NCBI RefSeq assembly: GCF_900102945.1
Contig: NZ_FNGI01000003.1
Coordinates: 248,001 to 312,000, forward strand
Direction: 5' to 3'
Length of the DNA stretch: 64,000 nt
Origin: Modicisalibacter muralis
GTDB taxonomy: Bacteria > Pseudomonadota > Gammaproteobacteria > Pseudomonadales > Halomonadaceae
Below are positions 53,577 through 63,708 of this stretch, in pieces (the first letter of the stretch is position 1; each line of letters starts with the position of its first letter). The notes beneath the pieces are model-generated. The model saw only the letters and a list, made by a program, of their open reading frames with translations, ran no database searches and was not told the DNA's origin. A program made the translations under genes and the position numbers.

Positions 53577-55016
53577 TCATTCATGCGCTTGCCGGTCGTC
53601 CAGCGAGGCGTGGGGCAGGTCATCTTCAGCGCCGCGCCGGGCGTCCGCGAGCTCGGCCTCGCGACGCACCTGCTCGGGTAGCGGCTTCTTCATGCGCACC
53701 CCCAGGCGCTCGAGTTCGACGGCCTGACCGACCAGATTGCCCTGCCCCGTCTTCAGCCGGCCCATCGCCTGGCGATAGCTGCCCTGCGCCCTCTCCAGTT
53801 GCCGGCCGATATCCTCCAGGCTTTCGACGAAGCCGCTGAACTTGTCGAGCAGGCGCCCGGCACGTTCGGCGATCAACCGGGCATTCTCGTTCTGGCGCTC
53901 CAGACTCCATAGACTCGCCACGGTACGCAGACTGGCCAGCAGCGTGGTCGGCGTGACCACCACCACGTGTCGCGCGAAGGCATCCTGAAACAGCATGTCG
54001 TCGTGTTCGAAGGCCAGCGCGAAGGCCGCCTCGACCGGCATGAACAGGAACACGAAGTCGGGCGAGTTGAGCCCCGGCAGATTCGCGTACTCGCGCTGGG
54101 TGAGCGCATCGATGTGATTGCGCACCGCCTGAATATGCGCCTTGAGTGCCGCCGCGCGGGCGCTGTCGCCGTCGGCGTTGACATACGCCACATAGGCGTT
54201 GAGCGACACCTTGGCATCGACGATCAGATGCTTGTCATCGGGCAGATAAATCACCGCATCGGGACGCTGGCGACCATTCTCGCCCTGGATCGAGACCTCG
54301 CGCCGGTATTCGATGTCACGCCGTAGCCCGGAGCGTTCCAGCACCGTTTCCAGCACCATCTCGCCCCAGTTGCCCTGCATCTTCTTGTCGCCCTTGAGCG
54401 CCTTGGCCAGATTGGCGGCCTCCTCGCTCATCTGCCGATTGAGGCCGGCGAGCTGGTCGATCTGCGTCTTGAGCGTGGTGCGCTCGCGGGTGTCCTGGCC
54501 GTGTAGCTCCTCGACCCGGCGCTGGAAGGTACCGACCTGCTCGCGAAATGGCTTGAGCAGCGCTTCGAGACTCTCGCGGCTATGGTTGGCAAAGGCCTGC
54601 TGACGCTCCTCGAAGATGCGCCCGGCGAGTGCTTCGAAGTCCTGCTTCAAGCGTTCACGGGCCTCGTCGAGCAGCGCCAGCTTCTCGGCATGGTGGACAC
54701 GCTGCTGATCGCGCTCGACTTCGAGCCGTGCGCTACGTTCGCGCAGCGCCGCCAGCCGCTCGTTGAGACTCGCCAGTTGCGTCTCGCGCTCCTTGAGCTG
54801 CTCGCGCACGCCATCGAGCTGGGCATCGCTGTGGGCCAGTTCCTGCTCCTGCCCACGGCACAGCGTCTCGGCCGTATCGAGCCGTTGGCGCAGCGCATCG
54901 GACTGACGAGCCTGGCGCCGCGCCTGCATGAACCATCCAGCGCCCACCATAGCGGCGCCAATCAACGCGCCGATGAGCACGCTCAAGAGCATGGGGGTCT
55001 GCATCGTCAATGGCAT
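53577..55016 (-). CDS. rmuC: DNA recombination protein RmuC
   Basis: A 479-residue protein with an N-terminal membrane helix (about 10-28), a long coiled coil (about 35-190) and a C-terminal nuclease-like RmuC domain. LKGDKKMQGNWGEMVLETVLE near 207 and the core PDAVIYLPDDKHLIVDAKVS near 250 are family signatures, followed by FVFLFMPVEAAFALA. RmuC limits inverted-repeat rearrangements. It is convergent with dps. An ATG four codons downstream is an alternative start. Confidence 0.93.
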   Translation of the reverse strand: MPLTMQTPMLLSVLIGALIGAAMVGAGWFMQARRQARQSDALRQRLDTAETLCRGQEQELAHSDAQLDGVREQLKERETQLASLNERLAALRERSARLEVERDQQRVHHAEKLALLDEARERLKQDFEALAGRIFEERQQAFANHSRESLEALLKPFREQVGTFQRRVEELHGQDTRERTTLKTQIDQLAGLNRQMSEEAANLAKALKGDKKMQGNWGEMVLETVLERSGLRRDIEYRREVSIQGENGRQRPDAVIYLPDDKHLIVDAKVSLNAYVAYVNADGDSARAAALKAHIQAVRNHIDALTQREYANLPGLNSPDFVFLFMPVEAAFALAFEHDDMLFQDAFARHVVVVTPTTLLASLRTVASLWSLERQNENARLIAERAGRLLDKFSGFVESLEDIGRQLERAQGSYRQAMGRLKTGQGNLVGQAVELERLGVRMKKPLPEQVRREAELADARRGAEDDLPHASLDDRQAHE

Positions 55017-55247
55017 GCCGCTTTATCCCGCAAATGTGGTCGAGTGTTCACCATCCCCTATCCTTTGAAGTGTTGTCGAGTCATACCTGCGAATACCTTT
55101 TGAAACACTCTCGTCCTTGTGATCGCACCCGGCCATCCCAAGGACGAAACGTATAGCGCGGTATTACACCGTGCTAGCCATGCGAGGACAAACCGTGAAA
55201 GGCGTACCGCTGAGCGCGGTGGCTTTCACAGTCGCAAGGAGGTAGCC

Positions 55248-55811
55248 ATGAGCCAGCAACTCAGCGAAAAGCAAGTCGCCATTCTCGCTACCCACGGCTT
55301 CGAGGAGTCGGAGCTCTCCGAGCCCAAGGCCGCGCTGGAACGCGCCGGCGCCACGGTGCATGTGGTTGCGCCGGACAAGGGTAGCATTCGCGCCTGGGCG
55401 TCGACCGATTGGGGCGATGATTACGCCGTCGATCGTAGCCTCGACAAGGCCGATGCCAACGATTATCACGCCCTGGTTCTGCCGGGCGGGTTGTTCAATC
55501 CGGACGCGCTGCGCCAGGACGAAAAGGCACTGAACTTTACCCGGCAGTTCTTCGAGGCCGGCAAACCGGTCGGTGCGATCTGCCACGGCCCTTGGGTTCT
55601 GATCAATGCCGGTGTCGTGAAGGGACGCCGCATGACCTCGTACCCCTCGATATCGCAGGATCTCAAGAACGCCGGCGTCGACTGGGTCGATCAGGAAGTC
55701 GTGGTCGACAGTGGCCTGGTCACCAGCCGCTCGCCAAAGGATCTCGAGGCCTTTTGCGGCAAGCTGGTCGAGGAAATCGGCGAAGGCCGTCACTCCCATC
55801 AACACGCCTGA
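55248..55811 (+). CDS. PfpI/DJ-1-family protein (YhbO-like)
   Basis: A 187-residue type 1 glutamine amidotransferase-like protein. The nucleophile elbow is GAICHGPWVLI near residue 112, with LATHGFEESELSEPKAALERAG at the start and YHALVLPGGLFNPD in the middle. PfpI/YhbO members are stress-related, with proposed deglycase or protease activity. AAGGAGGTAGCC stands before the ATG; the longer frame upstream is not coding. It has no clear operon partner. Confidence 0.9.
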   Translation: MSQQLSEKQVAILATHGFEESELSEPKAALERAGATVHVVAPDKGSIRAWASTDWGDDYAVDRSLDKADANDYHALVLPGGLFNPDALRQDEKALNFTRQFFEAGKPVGAICHGPWVLINAGVVKGRRMTSYPSISQDLKNAGVDWVDQEVVVDSGLVTSRSPKDLEAFCGKLVEEIGEGRHSHQHA

Positions 55812-55933
55812 ACATCGGTCGCCTCCGAGACCTTACCTGCCCGTCTCATCTCGAGACGGGCATTTTGCGTGCCCAAGCCGCTGCCGACGTGCGATGCTCA
55901 TCGTGGCAGTTCATAACGTCAGGAGAACCCATC

Positions 55934-57049
55934 ATGCCGCGACGCGTGCCTCGCCCCCTCAGCAAGATCGTCAGAAAACTGCTGCATCTCGCCGCGCGCC
56001 CGATGAAATCGGACCGTGGCCGGGGTGGCGTGGCCGTGCATGCCTATCGCGGTTACGGCTCGCATAGCGAGGTCTATGTCATGGGCCGCGTCTTTCGCCA
56101 GTTGCGCATTGGTCTTCCGGCACCCGAAGGTACGCTGTACCGGGACATCGTCGATGTCTTTCGGCGTGCCATGCGCTGGGGTGCCAAGCACGTCGATGTC
56201 ACCCTATCGCTGAACGGTAATCGCAAAACGGTGACGTCGGACCGAGACGGCTATTTCGATATCCACATGACACTCGACCACCCCCTGCCCGCCGAGCATA
56301 GCTGGCACAACGGCGTGCTCGATATCGTCATGCGCGACGAGCGCACCGTGTGCGGAGAGGCCGAGATCTACGTGCCGCCCCCGGCGGTGGACCTGGTGGT
56401 GATCAGCGATATCGACGATACCGTGATGCACACCGGGGTCGCCAACAAGCTGAAGATGCTGTATCGGCTGTTCTTCCGGAATGCCAGCCAGCGCACCGCT
56501 TTCCCCGGCGTCTCGGCGTTTTACCGGGCGCTGTTCGCCGGTGCCGACGGCCAGCGCCAGCGTCCCATGCTGTATGTCTCGCGCGGGCCCTGGAGTATCT
56601 ACGAGATGCTCGAGGAGTTCTTTCAGATCAACGGCATTCCGGTGGGGCCGATCCTGTTCCTGCGCGAATGGGGCCTGACCCTGCAACGCCCGCTACCGCA
56701 CAAGGCCGAGGACCACAAGGCCAATCTGATCGAGCAGATGCTTTCACTCTACGACAACCTGCCCTTTGTGCTGATTGGCGATAGCGGTCAGCACGATCCC
56801 GAGATCTACGCGAAGATCGTGCGCGACTACCCGGGGCGCATTACGGCGATCTATATTCGCAACGTCAATCACGACGCCTCGCGCGATGCCGCGATTACCG
56901 AACTCGCCGAGCGTGTCCAGGACGACGGCTGCACGCTGGTGCTAGCATCGGACAGCGCGATGATGGCCGAGCACGCCCATGCCCATGGGTTGATTTCACT
57001 CATCGGCCTCGAGGCGGTGCGTGAAGACAGCCAGCGCATCGCCGATTAG
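55934..57049 (+). CDS. App1/DUF2183-type HAD-like phosphatase family protein
   Basis: A 371-residue protein. The N-terminal half (about 25-150) is a beta-rich domain; the C-terminal half carries the HAD-type motif VVISDIDDTVMHTG near residue 155, SRGPWSIYEML near 216 and FVLIGDSGQHDPEIY near 275. Yeast App1 is a phosphatidate phosphatase with this domain; the bacterial substrate is unknown. AGGAG lies eight bases before the ATG. It ends two bases from the convergent RND gene. Confidence 0.88.
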   Translation: MPRRVPRPLSKIVRKLLHLAARPMKSDRGRGGVAVHAYRGYGSHSEVYVMGRVFRQLRIGLPAPEGTLYRDIVDVFRRAMRWGAKHVDVTLSLNGNRKTVTSDRDGYFDIHMTLDHPLPAEHSWHNGVLDIVMRDERTVCGEAEIYVPPPAVDLVVISDIDDTVMHTGVANKLKMLYRLFFRNASQRTAFPGVSAFYRALFAGADGQRQRPMLYVSRGPWSIYEMLEEFFQINGIPVGPILFLREWGLTLQRPLPHKAEDHKANLIEQMLSLYDNLPFVLIGDSGQHDPEIYAKIVRDYPGRITAIYIRNVNHDASRDAAITELAERVQDDGCTLVLASDSAMMAEHAHAHGLISLIGLEAVREDSQRIAD

Positions 57050-57051
57050 AG

Positions 57052-60000
57052 TCACGCCGCGCCCTCTTCCCGCTCGCGCTCACGGCGAATGAGTCGCGCC
57101 ACATGGTCGGGCGACTGGCTGTTGCGGGCCAATAGCGCGTAGGCCGCCGGCACGATGAACAACGTCAGGAACGTCGCGAACAGCACCCCAAAAAACACCA
57201 CCACGCCCACGGCACGCCGGGCCTCGGCGCCGGGGCCCGTCGCCAGCAGCAGTGGCACTGCACCGGCCGCCGCCGACAGCGAGGTCATCAACACCGGGCG
57301 CAGGCGAATGCCGGCGGCGTTGACGATGGCGTCGTGGAACGCCTGGCCGCGATCGCGCAGCTGATTGATGAACTCGACGATCAGCACGCCATTCTTGGCC
57401 GCAAGACCGACCAGCAGGATGGCGCCGATCTGGGAGAAAATATTGATCGTGATGCTGGTAAACCATAGCCCGATAAGCCCGCCGGTCAGCGCGAGCGGCA
57501 CCGTGGTCATGATAACCAAGGGCTGTCGGAAGCTCTCGAAATTCGCCGCCAGGACCAGATAGACGATCACCAGCGCGAGTCCCAGCGTGATGTAGAGCGA
57601 GGCGCCGGCGTCCAGGAAATCGCCGGCCGCGCCATCGTAGTTAAGCTGAATGGTGGGCGGTAGTCGCTCGGCGTACTGATCGACGATATCGATCGCCCGC
57701 CCTAGCGGAAAGCCGGGCGCCAGCCCGGCAGAGACCTCGACGGAGCGTAGCTGGTTGTAATGACTCAGCGTATCGGCCCCGGCGGTCTCTTCGAGATCGA
57801 CGACACTCGCCAGCGGCACCAGCTCGCCAGAAGTGTCGGAGCGAACATATAGGTTGCGTAGATCGGTGGGCGTGCGCCGATCGGCCTCGCGACCCTGGAC
57901 GATGACGTCGTACTCCTCCCCGCCGCGCGAGAAGGTGGTAACGCTCTGCCCGCCCATCATTGTCTGCAACGTGCGACCCACTGCGGCGACCGACACGCCC
58001 AGGTCGGCGGCACGGTCGCGGTCGATGGCGATGCGCATCTGCGGCTTGCGCTCGTTATATTCGGTTTCGACATCGACGAAGCCCGGCTGGGATTCCAGGT
58101 ACGCCATCAAGCCGTCGGCCTCGCGCGATAGGTTCTGGTAGTCCTGACCGCCGAGTATCATCTCCATCGCCCCATCGTCGCTGCCGCTGCTCAGCCCGCT
58201 ACGCGCGTAGGCCGAGACCTCGACACCGGCCAGCGCTTCCAGGCGCTCGCGAAAATCGGCGGCGATCGTTGCGGCGTCGCGTGTGCGTTCGTCCCAGGGC
58301 ACCAGGGTGATCGTCAGGCGGGCCGTGTTCACGGCATTGCCGTCGTAGGAGCCAGGAATGCGGCTCAGATAATGATCGACCACGCCAGCGGCCCGGTACT
58401 CCGCCAATACCGCTTCGACCTGATCGAGATAACGCCGGGTATACGCGAGCGTGGCGCCCTGCGGGCCGACCATGTAGGCGCGGATCACGCCGCGATCCTG
58501 AGGCGGCGTATAGGCGCTGGGCAGCACCCGGAACAGCGCGCCGGCGGCAAGCAACACCAGCAGCGCAAGCGTCAGCATGCGCCAGGGATGCGCCACTACC
58601 CGCCGGAGTATCGCCTCGTAACGCAGGGCGACACGGCGAAAGCGCGAATCCACCCAGTGGGCGAATCCGGTGCGCTTGGCGCGGCCCTTGAACAGCCGCG
58701 AGGTCATCATCGGCGTCAGCGTGAGCGCCACCAGCGCCGAGAAGGCAACGGCGGCGGCCACGGTGAGGCCGAACTCCGCGAACAGACGACCGACCTCGCC
58801 ACCCATGTAGGAGATCGGCACGAACGCCGCCACCAGTACCAGGGTCGTGGCAATCACCGCGAAGGCGATCTCGCGCGAGCCATCCAATGCCGCGAGCAAC
58901 GGCGACTGACCCTCCTCGATACGCCGATAGATGTTTTCCAGCACCACGATGGCGTCGTCCACCACCAGGCCAATGGCGAGCACCAGCGCCAGCAGCGTGA
59001 GCACGTTGAGCGAGTAGTTCAGCGCGGCCATCGCGATCGTCGCCGCCAACAGCGAGATCGGCACCACCACCGCCGGAATCAGCGTGGCGCGCAAGGTGCC
59101 GAGAAAACCGTAGATCGTCAGCAGCACCATCGCCAGCGAGACCCCGAGCGCGATGTAGACCTCGTGAATCGAGGCCTTTATGAAGTCGGCGCTGTCGAAG
59201 GTGACGGCGAGCTGCATGCCGGCGGGCAGGGTCGCGCGGATGGACTCCAGGCGCTCGCGCACTTCGGCCGATACCGCGACCGGGTTGGCCTGCGCCTGCG
59301 GGGTGATATCCAGGCTTACCGCCACCTGGCCGTTGGAGCGCGCGAGGCTGCGCTGGTCTTCCGCGCCCAGCTCCACGCGGGCCACTTCGCCAAGACGTAC
59401 CAGGTTGCCTTCAGGCCCATCGGCAATCACCAGTTCGCGAAAATCCTGCGCCTCGCTGAACCCCGATAGGGTGCGCAAGGTGAACTCGCGCGAGGCGGAC
59501 TCCAGACGCCCCGCCGGCAGTTCCACGTTCTGCGTATTCAGCGCTTGCGCCACGTCTTCCACGGTGAGCTCGCGGGCCGCCAACGCCTCCCGGTCAAGCC
59601 ACAGGCGCATGGCGTAACGGCGTTCGCCGGAGAGCTGGACCTGCGAGACGCCATCGACCGTGCTCAGCCGGTTTACCACGTAGCGCTCGACATAGTCGGT
59701 CATTTCCAGCGGGCTCAGACGATCGCTGGTGAGCGTCAGCGACATCACCTCCTCGGCGCTGGAGTCAGCGGTGCGAATCGACGGCGCCTCGGCGCCGTCC
59801 GGCAGATCGTCGCGGATGCGGCCCAACCGGGTCCGCACGTCGTTCGCTGCCTCGTCGACATCCGTCTCCAGGCTGAACTCCATGTTGACCTCGGCCTGCT
59901 CGTCGACGCTCTTGGAGGTCATCTCCTCTAGCCCGGGTATGCCGGCGAGCTGCTCCTCGAGCACATCGGTGATCTGCCTCTCGACCACCTGCGCCGAGGC

Positions 60001-60159
60001 ACCCAGATAAACCACATCGACCGAGACGAATGCCTGGCTGACATCCGGATACTCGCGCAGCGGCAGCAGTCGCAACGCCATGAGGCCCACGATCAACAGC
60101 AGCAGGCTGATGACCGCGGCGAATACCGGACGGCGTACCGAGACATCCGAGAGGATCAT
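57052..60159 (-). CDS. RND-family multidrug efflux transporter
   Basis: A 1035-residue inner-membrane HAE1-type pump with 12 transmembrane helices and two large periplasmic loops. The N-terminus MILSDVSVRRPVFAAVIS is typical, GLVVDDAIVVLENIYRRIEEG (core GLVVDDAIVVLENIYR) in helix 4 carries the two proton-relay aspartates, and the C-terminal GLAAKNGVLIVEF gives the conserved lysine. It uses proton influx to export hydrophobic compounds through a TolC-type channel. The adaptor gene is upstream with an ATGA overlap. No outer-membrane channel gene is adjacent. Confidence 0.94.
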   Translation of the reverse strand: MILSDVSVRRPVFAAVISLLLLIVGLMALRLLPLREYPDVSQAFVSVDVVYLGASAQVVERQITDVLEEQLAGIPGLEEMTSKSVDEQAEVNMEFSLETDVDEAANDVRTRLGRIRDDLPDGAEAPSIRTADSSAEEVMSLTLTSDRLSPLEMTDYVERYVVNRLSTVDGVSQVQLSGERRYAMRLWLDREALAARELTVEDVAQALNTQNVELPAGRLESASREFTLRTLSGFSEAQDFRELVIADGPEGNLVRLGEVARVELGAEDQRSLARSNGQVAVSLDITPQAQANPVAVSAEVRERLESIRATLPAGMQLAVTFDSADFIKASIHEVYIALGVSLAMVLLTIYGFLGTLRATLIPAVVVPISLLAATIAMAALNYSLNVLTLLALVLAIGLVVDDAIVVLENIYRRIEEGQSPLLAALDGSREIAFAVIATTLVLVAAFVPISYMGGEVGRLFAEFGLTVAAAVAFSALVALTLTPMMTSRLFKGRAKRTGFAHWVDSRFRRVALRYEAILRRVVAHPWRMLTLALLVLLAAGALFRVLPSAYTPPQDRGVIRAYMVGPQGATLAYTRRYLDQVEAVLAEYRAAGVVDHYLSRIPGSYDGNAVNTARLTITLVPWDERTRDAATIAADFRERLEALAGVEVSAYARSGLSSGSDDGAMEMILGGQDYQNLSREADGLMAYLESQPGFVDVETEYNERKPQMRIAIDRDRAADLGVSVAAVGRTLQTMMGGQSVTTFSRGGEEYDVIVQGREADRRTPTDLRNLYVRSDTSGELVPLASVVDLEETAGADTLSHYNQLRSVEVSAGLAPGFPLGRAIDIVDQYAERLPPTIQLNYDGAAGDFLDAGASLYITLGLALVIVYLVLAANFESFRQPLVIMTTVPLALTGGLIGLWFTSITINIFSQIGAILLVGLAAKNGVLIVEFINQLRDRGQAFHDAIVNAAGIRLRPVLMTSLSAAAGAVPLLLATGPGAEARRAVGVVVFFGVLFATFLTLFIVPAAYALLARNSQSPDHVARLIRREREREEGAA

Positions 60160-61253
60160 GAGTCGTTCCCTTGCGATTCGAACGCGCCGCCTTGCGGTGT
60201 TTCGATCCGCGTCACCGGCGTGCCGTCTCGCACCTTCAGGGTTCCCTCGACGATGATCGACTCACCGGGCCTCAGGCCGCCGGTGATCTCGACCAGGCCG
60301 AGCCGGCGTGCGCCGGTCTTCACCTCGCGGCTCTGCGCCACGCCGTTCTCGATCACGAACACGAATTGTCGATCGTTCTCCGGCACCACCGCGTGCTCGG
60401 GTATCAGCAACGCTGTCGTCGTCCCGCGCGTGAGACGCACGGTCAACAGCATGCCCGGCTTGATCAAGCGCGCCGGGTTCGGCAGCACGGCGCGCACCCG
60501 TACCGAGCGAGTCACCGGATCGACGCGCGTCGCCACGGTCTGCACGGTTCCGCTGAACTCGATATCCGGGTAGGCCGCCGAGCGAGCGGTAATGGCCTGT
60601 CCCGGTTCCAGGGTACCGACGTACAACGCCGGCACCGTGAACTCGAGCTCGACGGGCGTGAGGTCATCGAGCGTGGTAATCAGCGTGCCGGGCTGCACCA
60701 GGCTACCCACGCTCACTTCGCGCAGCCCGAGGCGGCCATCGAATGGCGCGCGAATGACATGCTCGGCCAGCGCCGCCTCGGCCACGGCGACATTGGCACG
60801 GTCGGTGCGCAGCAGGGTCTCGGATAGCTGGAGTTGCGACTCCGACACCAGGTTGGACCTAAACAACTCTCGTTGTCGCTCATAAGCACTCAGGCTTTGT
60901 GCTGCACTCGCCTGCGCGGCCTCGAGATTGGCTTGCATATCCGCCGCCCCGAGCGTGGCCAGCACTTCACCGGCCTCAACCGTTGCGCCTGGCTCGAAAG
61001 ACAGCGTAGCGATGACGCCGGAAACCTCGGGGGTGATTTCCACCGCCTGGCTTGCGCGGGCGTTTCCCAGTGCCTGAATGCGATCCGCCAGCGGTTGCGT
61101 GCGCGTGCGCTGTGCAATCACCGCCACCGGCTCGATAGTGGACGTTGCGGCACGCGAATCGTCCCATTCGCCAAGATACAACCAAGCCACGCCGGCCACG
61201 GCGATTGACACCACCAGCAATAGAAGGGCATTGATCCCGCGAGAACTGTTCAA
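60156..61253 (-). CDS. RND efflux periplasmic adaptor (membrane fusion protein)
   Basis: A 365-residue protein with an N-terminal membrane anchor (about 6-26), lipoyl halves around ITPEVSGVIATLSFEPGATV and APFDGRLGLREVSVGSLVQPG, a short coiled-coil hairpin (ANLEAAQASAAQSLSAYERQ...) and beta-barrel and membrane-proximal domains. It links the pump to an outer-membrane channel. The start is probably TTG at 61253, with AGAGG seven bases upstream; another TTG is ten codons upstream. It overlaps the pump gene by four bases. Confidence 0.9.
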   Translation of the reverse strand: MNSSRGINALLLLVVSIAVAGVAWLYLGEWDDSRAATSTIEPVAVIAQRTRTQPLADRIQALGNARASQAVEITPEVSGVIATLSFEPGATVEAGEVLATLGAADMQANLEAAQASAAQSLSAYERQRELFRSNLVSESQLQLSETLLRTDRANVAVAEAALAEHVIRAPFDGRLGLREVSVGSLVQPGTLITTLDDLTPVELEFTVPALYVGTLEPGQAITARSAAYPDIEFSGTVQTVATRVDPVTRSVRVRAVLPNPARLIKPGMLLTVRLTRGTTTALLIPEHAVVPENDRQFVFVIENGVAQSREVKTGARRLGLVEITGGLRPGESIIVEGTLKVRDGTPVTRIETPQGGAFESQGNDS

Positions 61254-61491
61254 GAGAAAACCTCTTTCCCGGATTGCGCACAAAACACCTGGGAGCGGTG
61301 ATCGCGAAGTATTTTTATCAGATCCGGGGCTCGGGCGATTTCACGATAAGCGCCTCAACCAGCAGCTTATCCGCCTCAATCGACCCTTGATGTGGTTATT
61401 CAGAGACACAGGCGGGGCATTTCTGTTCAGTAAACGCGCGGGCAGGGGCGACACCACAAACACGGACAGCACTGCCTTGTTATGCGTATCG

Positions 61492-61521
61492 ACAAACGCC
61501 GGGCCCGGGCCCAGCGTTTGT
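61492..61521 (-). terminator. Possible hairpin after pepD
   Basis: ACAAACGC/GCGTTTGT arms at 61492-61499 and 61514-61521 flank a GC-rich centre, just after the pepD stop. There is no T run, so termination is uncertain. Confidence 0.3.
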
Positions 61522-61523
61522 GC

Positions 61524-62993
61524 TTATGCCGCCTGCCCCTCGGCCAACTCCTCGATCAACGCCCGCAGCAATTGCCAGCACTCATCGACCGAGTCGATCT
61601 CGACACGCTCGTTGGGCGAATGCGCGCCACGAATCTGCGGTCCGAAGGAGATCATCGCAAGCTCCGGGTACTTGCCGCCGAGAATGCCGCACTCGAGCCC
61701 GGCATGGATCACCTTGACCTCGGGATCGCTGCCCAGTCGGCGCTGATGCAACTGGCGAAAGCGCGCCAGCAGCGGGCTTTCGGGGTCCGGCGTCCAGCCC
61801 GGATAGGCATTCTCGACACGCGTCTCGGCACCGATCAGCGCGAACAACGCGCGAAAGCGGTCGGCGATGTCGCGGGTGGCGCTATCGCGCAGCGAGCGCA
61901 CCAGCGCGCAGAGCTCGAAGCGCCCGCCCACGAGCGTTACCACGCCCAGGTTGTTGGAGGTTTCCACCACGCCGGGCACCTCGACGCTCATGCGCTCCAC
62001 CCCATAGGGTGCGACATGCAGCGCGGCGACCAGCATATGGCTAGCGGTAGTGGTCAGCGCCTCATCGGGAGTCGACTCCACTTCCTCCAATGCCAGCACG
62101 AGCCCATCGTCGACACCCGCCAGCTCGGCGACCAGCTCGGCCTGCAACTCGCTCAACCGCGCCTGGGCGGCTTCGCCCTCGTCGTCGACCAACGCCAGGG
62201 TGGCGAAGGCCTCGCGCGGCAGCGCATTACGCAACGTGCCGCCGTGATAGTCGATCAATCGTGCGCCATGGGGCTCCAGCGCGCGCAGCACGCGAACCAG
62301 CAGGCGATTGGCGTTACCGCGCCCCTTGTGGATATCGATACCCGAATGACCGCCGACCAGGCCGGTCAGCGATAGCCGCCAGGGTCGCTCGTCGTCACGC
62401 AGCGCACTGGTCGGCAGATTGGCAGTGACCAGCACATCGGCCCCCCCGGCACAGCCGATATATACCTGGCCGCGGTCCTCGGAGTCGAGATTGAGCAGAA
62501 TGTCGCCCTTGAGCCAGTTCTCGGCCAATCCCAGCGCACCACCCATCGACGTTTCCTCCTCGATGGTGAACAGAGCCTCGAGCGGGCCATGGCACAGCGA
62601 GTTGTCTTCGAGTACCGCTAGCGCGGCGGCCACGCCCATGCCATTGTCGGCGCCCAGGGTGGTATTCGTGGCATACAGCCAGCCGTCGGCGATATAGGTC
62701 TCGATAGGGTCGGTGGTGAAATCGTGCGGATGATCGGCATTGGCCTGGGCGACCATGTCCAAATGCCCTTGCAGAACGATCCCCGACGCTTGCTCACAAC
62801 CCGGCGTGGCCGGCTTGCGAACCAGCAGGTTGCCGGCAGCGTCGCGCTCGTGGGTCAGACCGCGCGCCTCGGCCCAACGCTCGATAAGCGCCCGCAGTTC
62901 GGCTTCATGACCGGAGGGGCGAGGGGTATTGCATAGCGTACGAAAATGACGCCAGACAATAGCCGGCGTCAGCGAGTCGAGATGTTCGTTCAT
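61524..62993 (-). CDS. pepD: Aminoacyl-histidine dipeptidase (peptidase D)
   Basis: A 489-residue M20-family zinc dipeptidase. Metal-binding segments include LQGHLDMVAQ near 75, LGADNGMGVAAALAVLED near 113 and EALFTIEEETSMGG near 145, and a C-terminal HAGLECGILGGKYPEL. PepD (cytosol nonspecific dipeptidase) splits Xaa-His and other dipeptides. The gene stands alone; a small lipoprotein gene is divergent from it. Confidence 0.95.
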   Translation of the reverse strand: MNEHLDSLTPAIVWRHFRTLCNTPRPSGHEAELRALIERWAEARGLTHERDAAGNLLVRKPATPGCEQASGIVLQGHLDMVAQANADHPHDFTTDPIETYIADGWLYATNTTLGADNGMGVAAALAVLEDNSLCHGPLEALFTIEEETSMGGALGLAENWLKGDILLNLDSEDRGQVYIGCAGGADVLVTANLPTSALRDDERPWRLSLTGLVGGHSGIDIHKGRGNANRLLVRVLRALEPHGARLIDYHGGTLRNALPREAFATLALVDDEGEAAQARLSELQAELVAELAGVDDGLVLALEEVESTPDEALTTTASHMLVAALHVAPYGVERMSVEVPGVVETSNNLGVVTLVGGRFELCALVRSLRDSATRDIADRFRALFALIGAETRVENAYPGWTPDPESPLLARFRQLHQRRLGSDPEVKVIHAGLECGILGGKYPELAMISFGPQIRGAHSPNERVEIDSVDECWQLLRALIEELAEGQAA

Positions 62994-63108
62994 ATCGGAT
63001 TCCTACGTGAGACCCTGACACCTTACGCCGTGGCTCGCGCGACGCAAGCCTTCCCTCGTCATATCCTGGGTACTAGGATTGCCATACACCCACTCATGGA
63101 AGATCGCT

Positions 63109-63222
63109 ATGCCTGCTATTTCCTGGCGCTTGTTACTGCTTGGCTTGAGCGCGGCCCTGCTGCTCGGTGGCTGCTCGCCGATTCCCGATATGCCGGGGCC
63201 GATCGGCATCCCGGGCCTGTGA
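63109..63222 (+). CDS. 37-residue small lipoprotein
   Basis: A very short frame encoding a signal peptide with lipobox LLLGGC (Cys22) and a 16-residue mature peptide rich in Pro, Gly and Ile (IPDMPGPIGIPGL). GGAAG lies seven bases before the ATG. The lipobox and ribosome binding site make it credible as a gene. Function is unknown; similar tiny Pro-Gly lipoproteins exist in other gammaproteobacteria. Confidence 0.65.
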   Translation: MPAISWRLLLLGLSAALLLGGCSPIPDMPGPIGIPGL

Positions 63223-63329
63223 GTTAGGCAGCCAGATAGCGATGTAGCCAGGCATGTCAGCGTGACTAGCCGATTTGCGCCAATATCTGTGGTCACCTCC
63301 TATTCTCCAACTCATCTTGTCGAATGAGT

Positions 63330-63708
63330 AAAAAAGAATAATTTGTACTCATGAATGATTTCGAGTGCGACGGCAAGGTTAGGGAATCGCTGAATGCGGA
63401 ATGGATGGCAAGTCCCAATGGAGACAGAAGGCGGATCTTGCGCCCTTCGTCTCTGTCAATCGTCCCGCCGCCCTGAAGAAACAGTGGCGCGATCAGTTCC
63501 AACAGTTCGTCGCCACGCGAGGCTGACTCAGGCACACGCCCACGCAACGCTCGCCGATATAGGCCGCGAACAGGCGCACATCGGGGTCATCGCAGATCCG
63601 GTGGGGGCGATAATGCGCTGGCCGCAGGTCAATGTCATGGTTGAGCTTTTCAATGGCCGTGTGATTGATGTACTGAATACACACCGGTTCGACTCTCAGG
63701 AAGACTTG
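63330..63708 (-). pseudogene. Decayed reading frame of unknown origin
   Basis: On the minus strand one frame reads VCIQYINHTAIEKLNHD... through RLFAAYIGERCVGVCLSQP (63493-63708) and stops; an overlapping second frame continues GDELLELIAPLFLQGGG (about 63460-63520) and ends near 63293. The two look like parts of one protein separated by a frameshift. I do not recognise the family. The lack of a start, ribosome binding site and intact frame argues for a remnant. Confidence 0.3.

Noticed and set aside
55592-57049. 485-codon frame over the PfpI and App1-like genes
   Set aside because: The upstream part is a shadow of the PfpI-type gene; the ATG at 55934 has an AGGAG site and gives the family N-terminus.
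58372-59469. 365-codon plus-strand frame opposite the RND pump
   Set aside because: Composition is that of an antisense shadow (rich in His, Arg, Gln) with no domain; the RND frame has all catalytic motifs.
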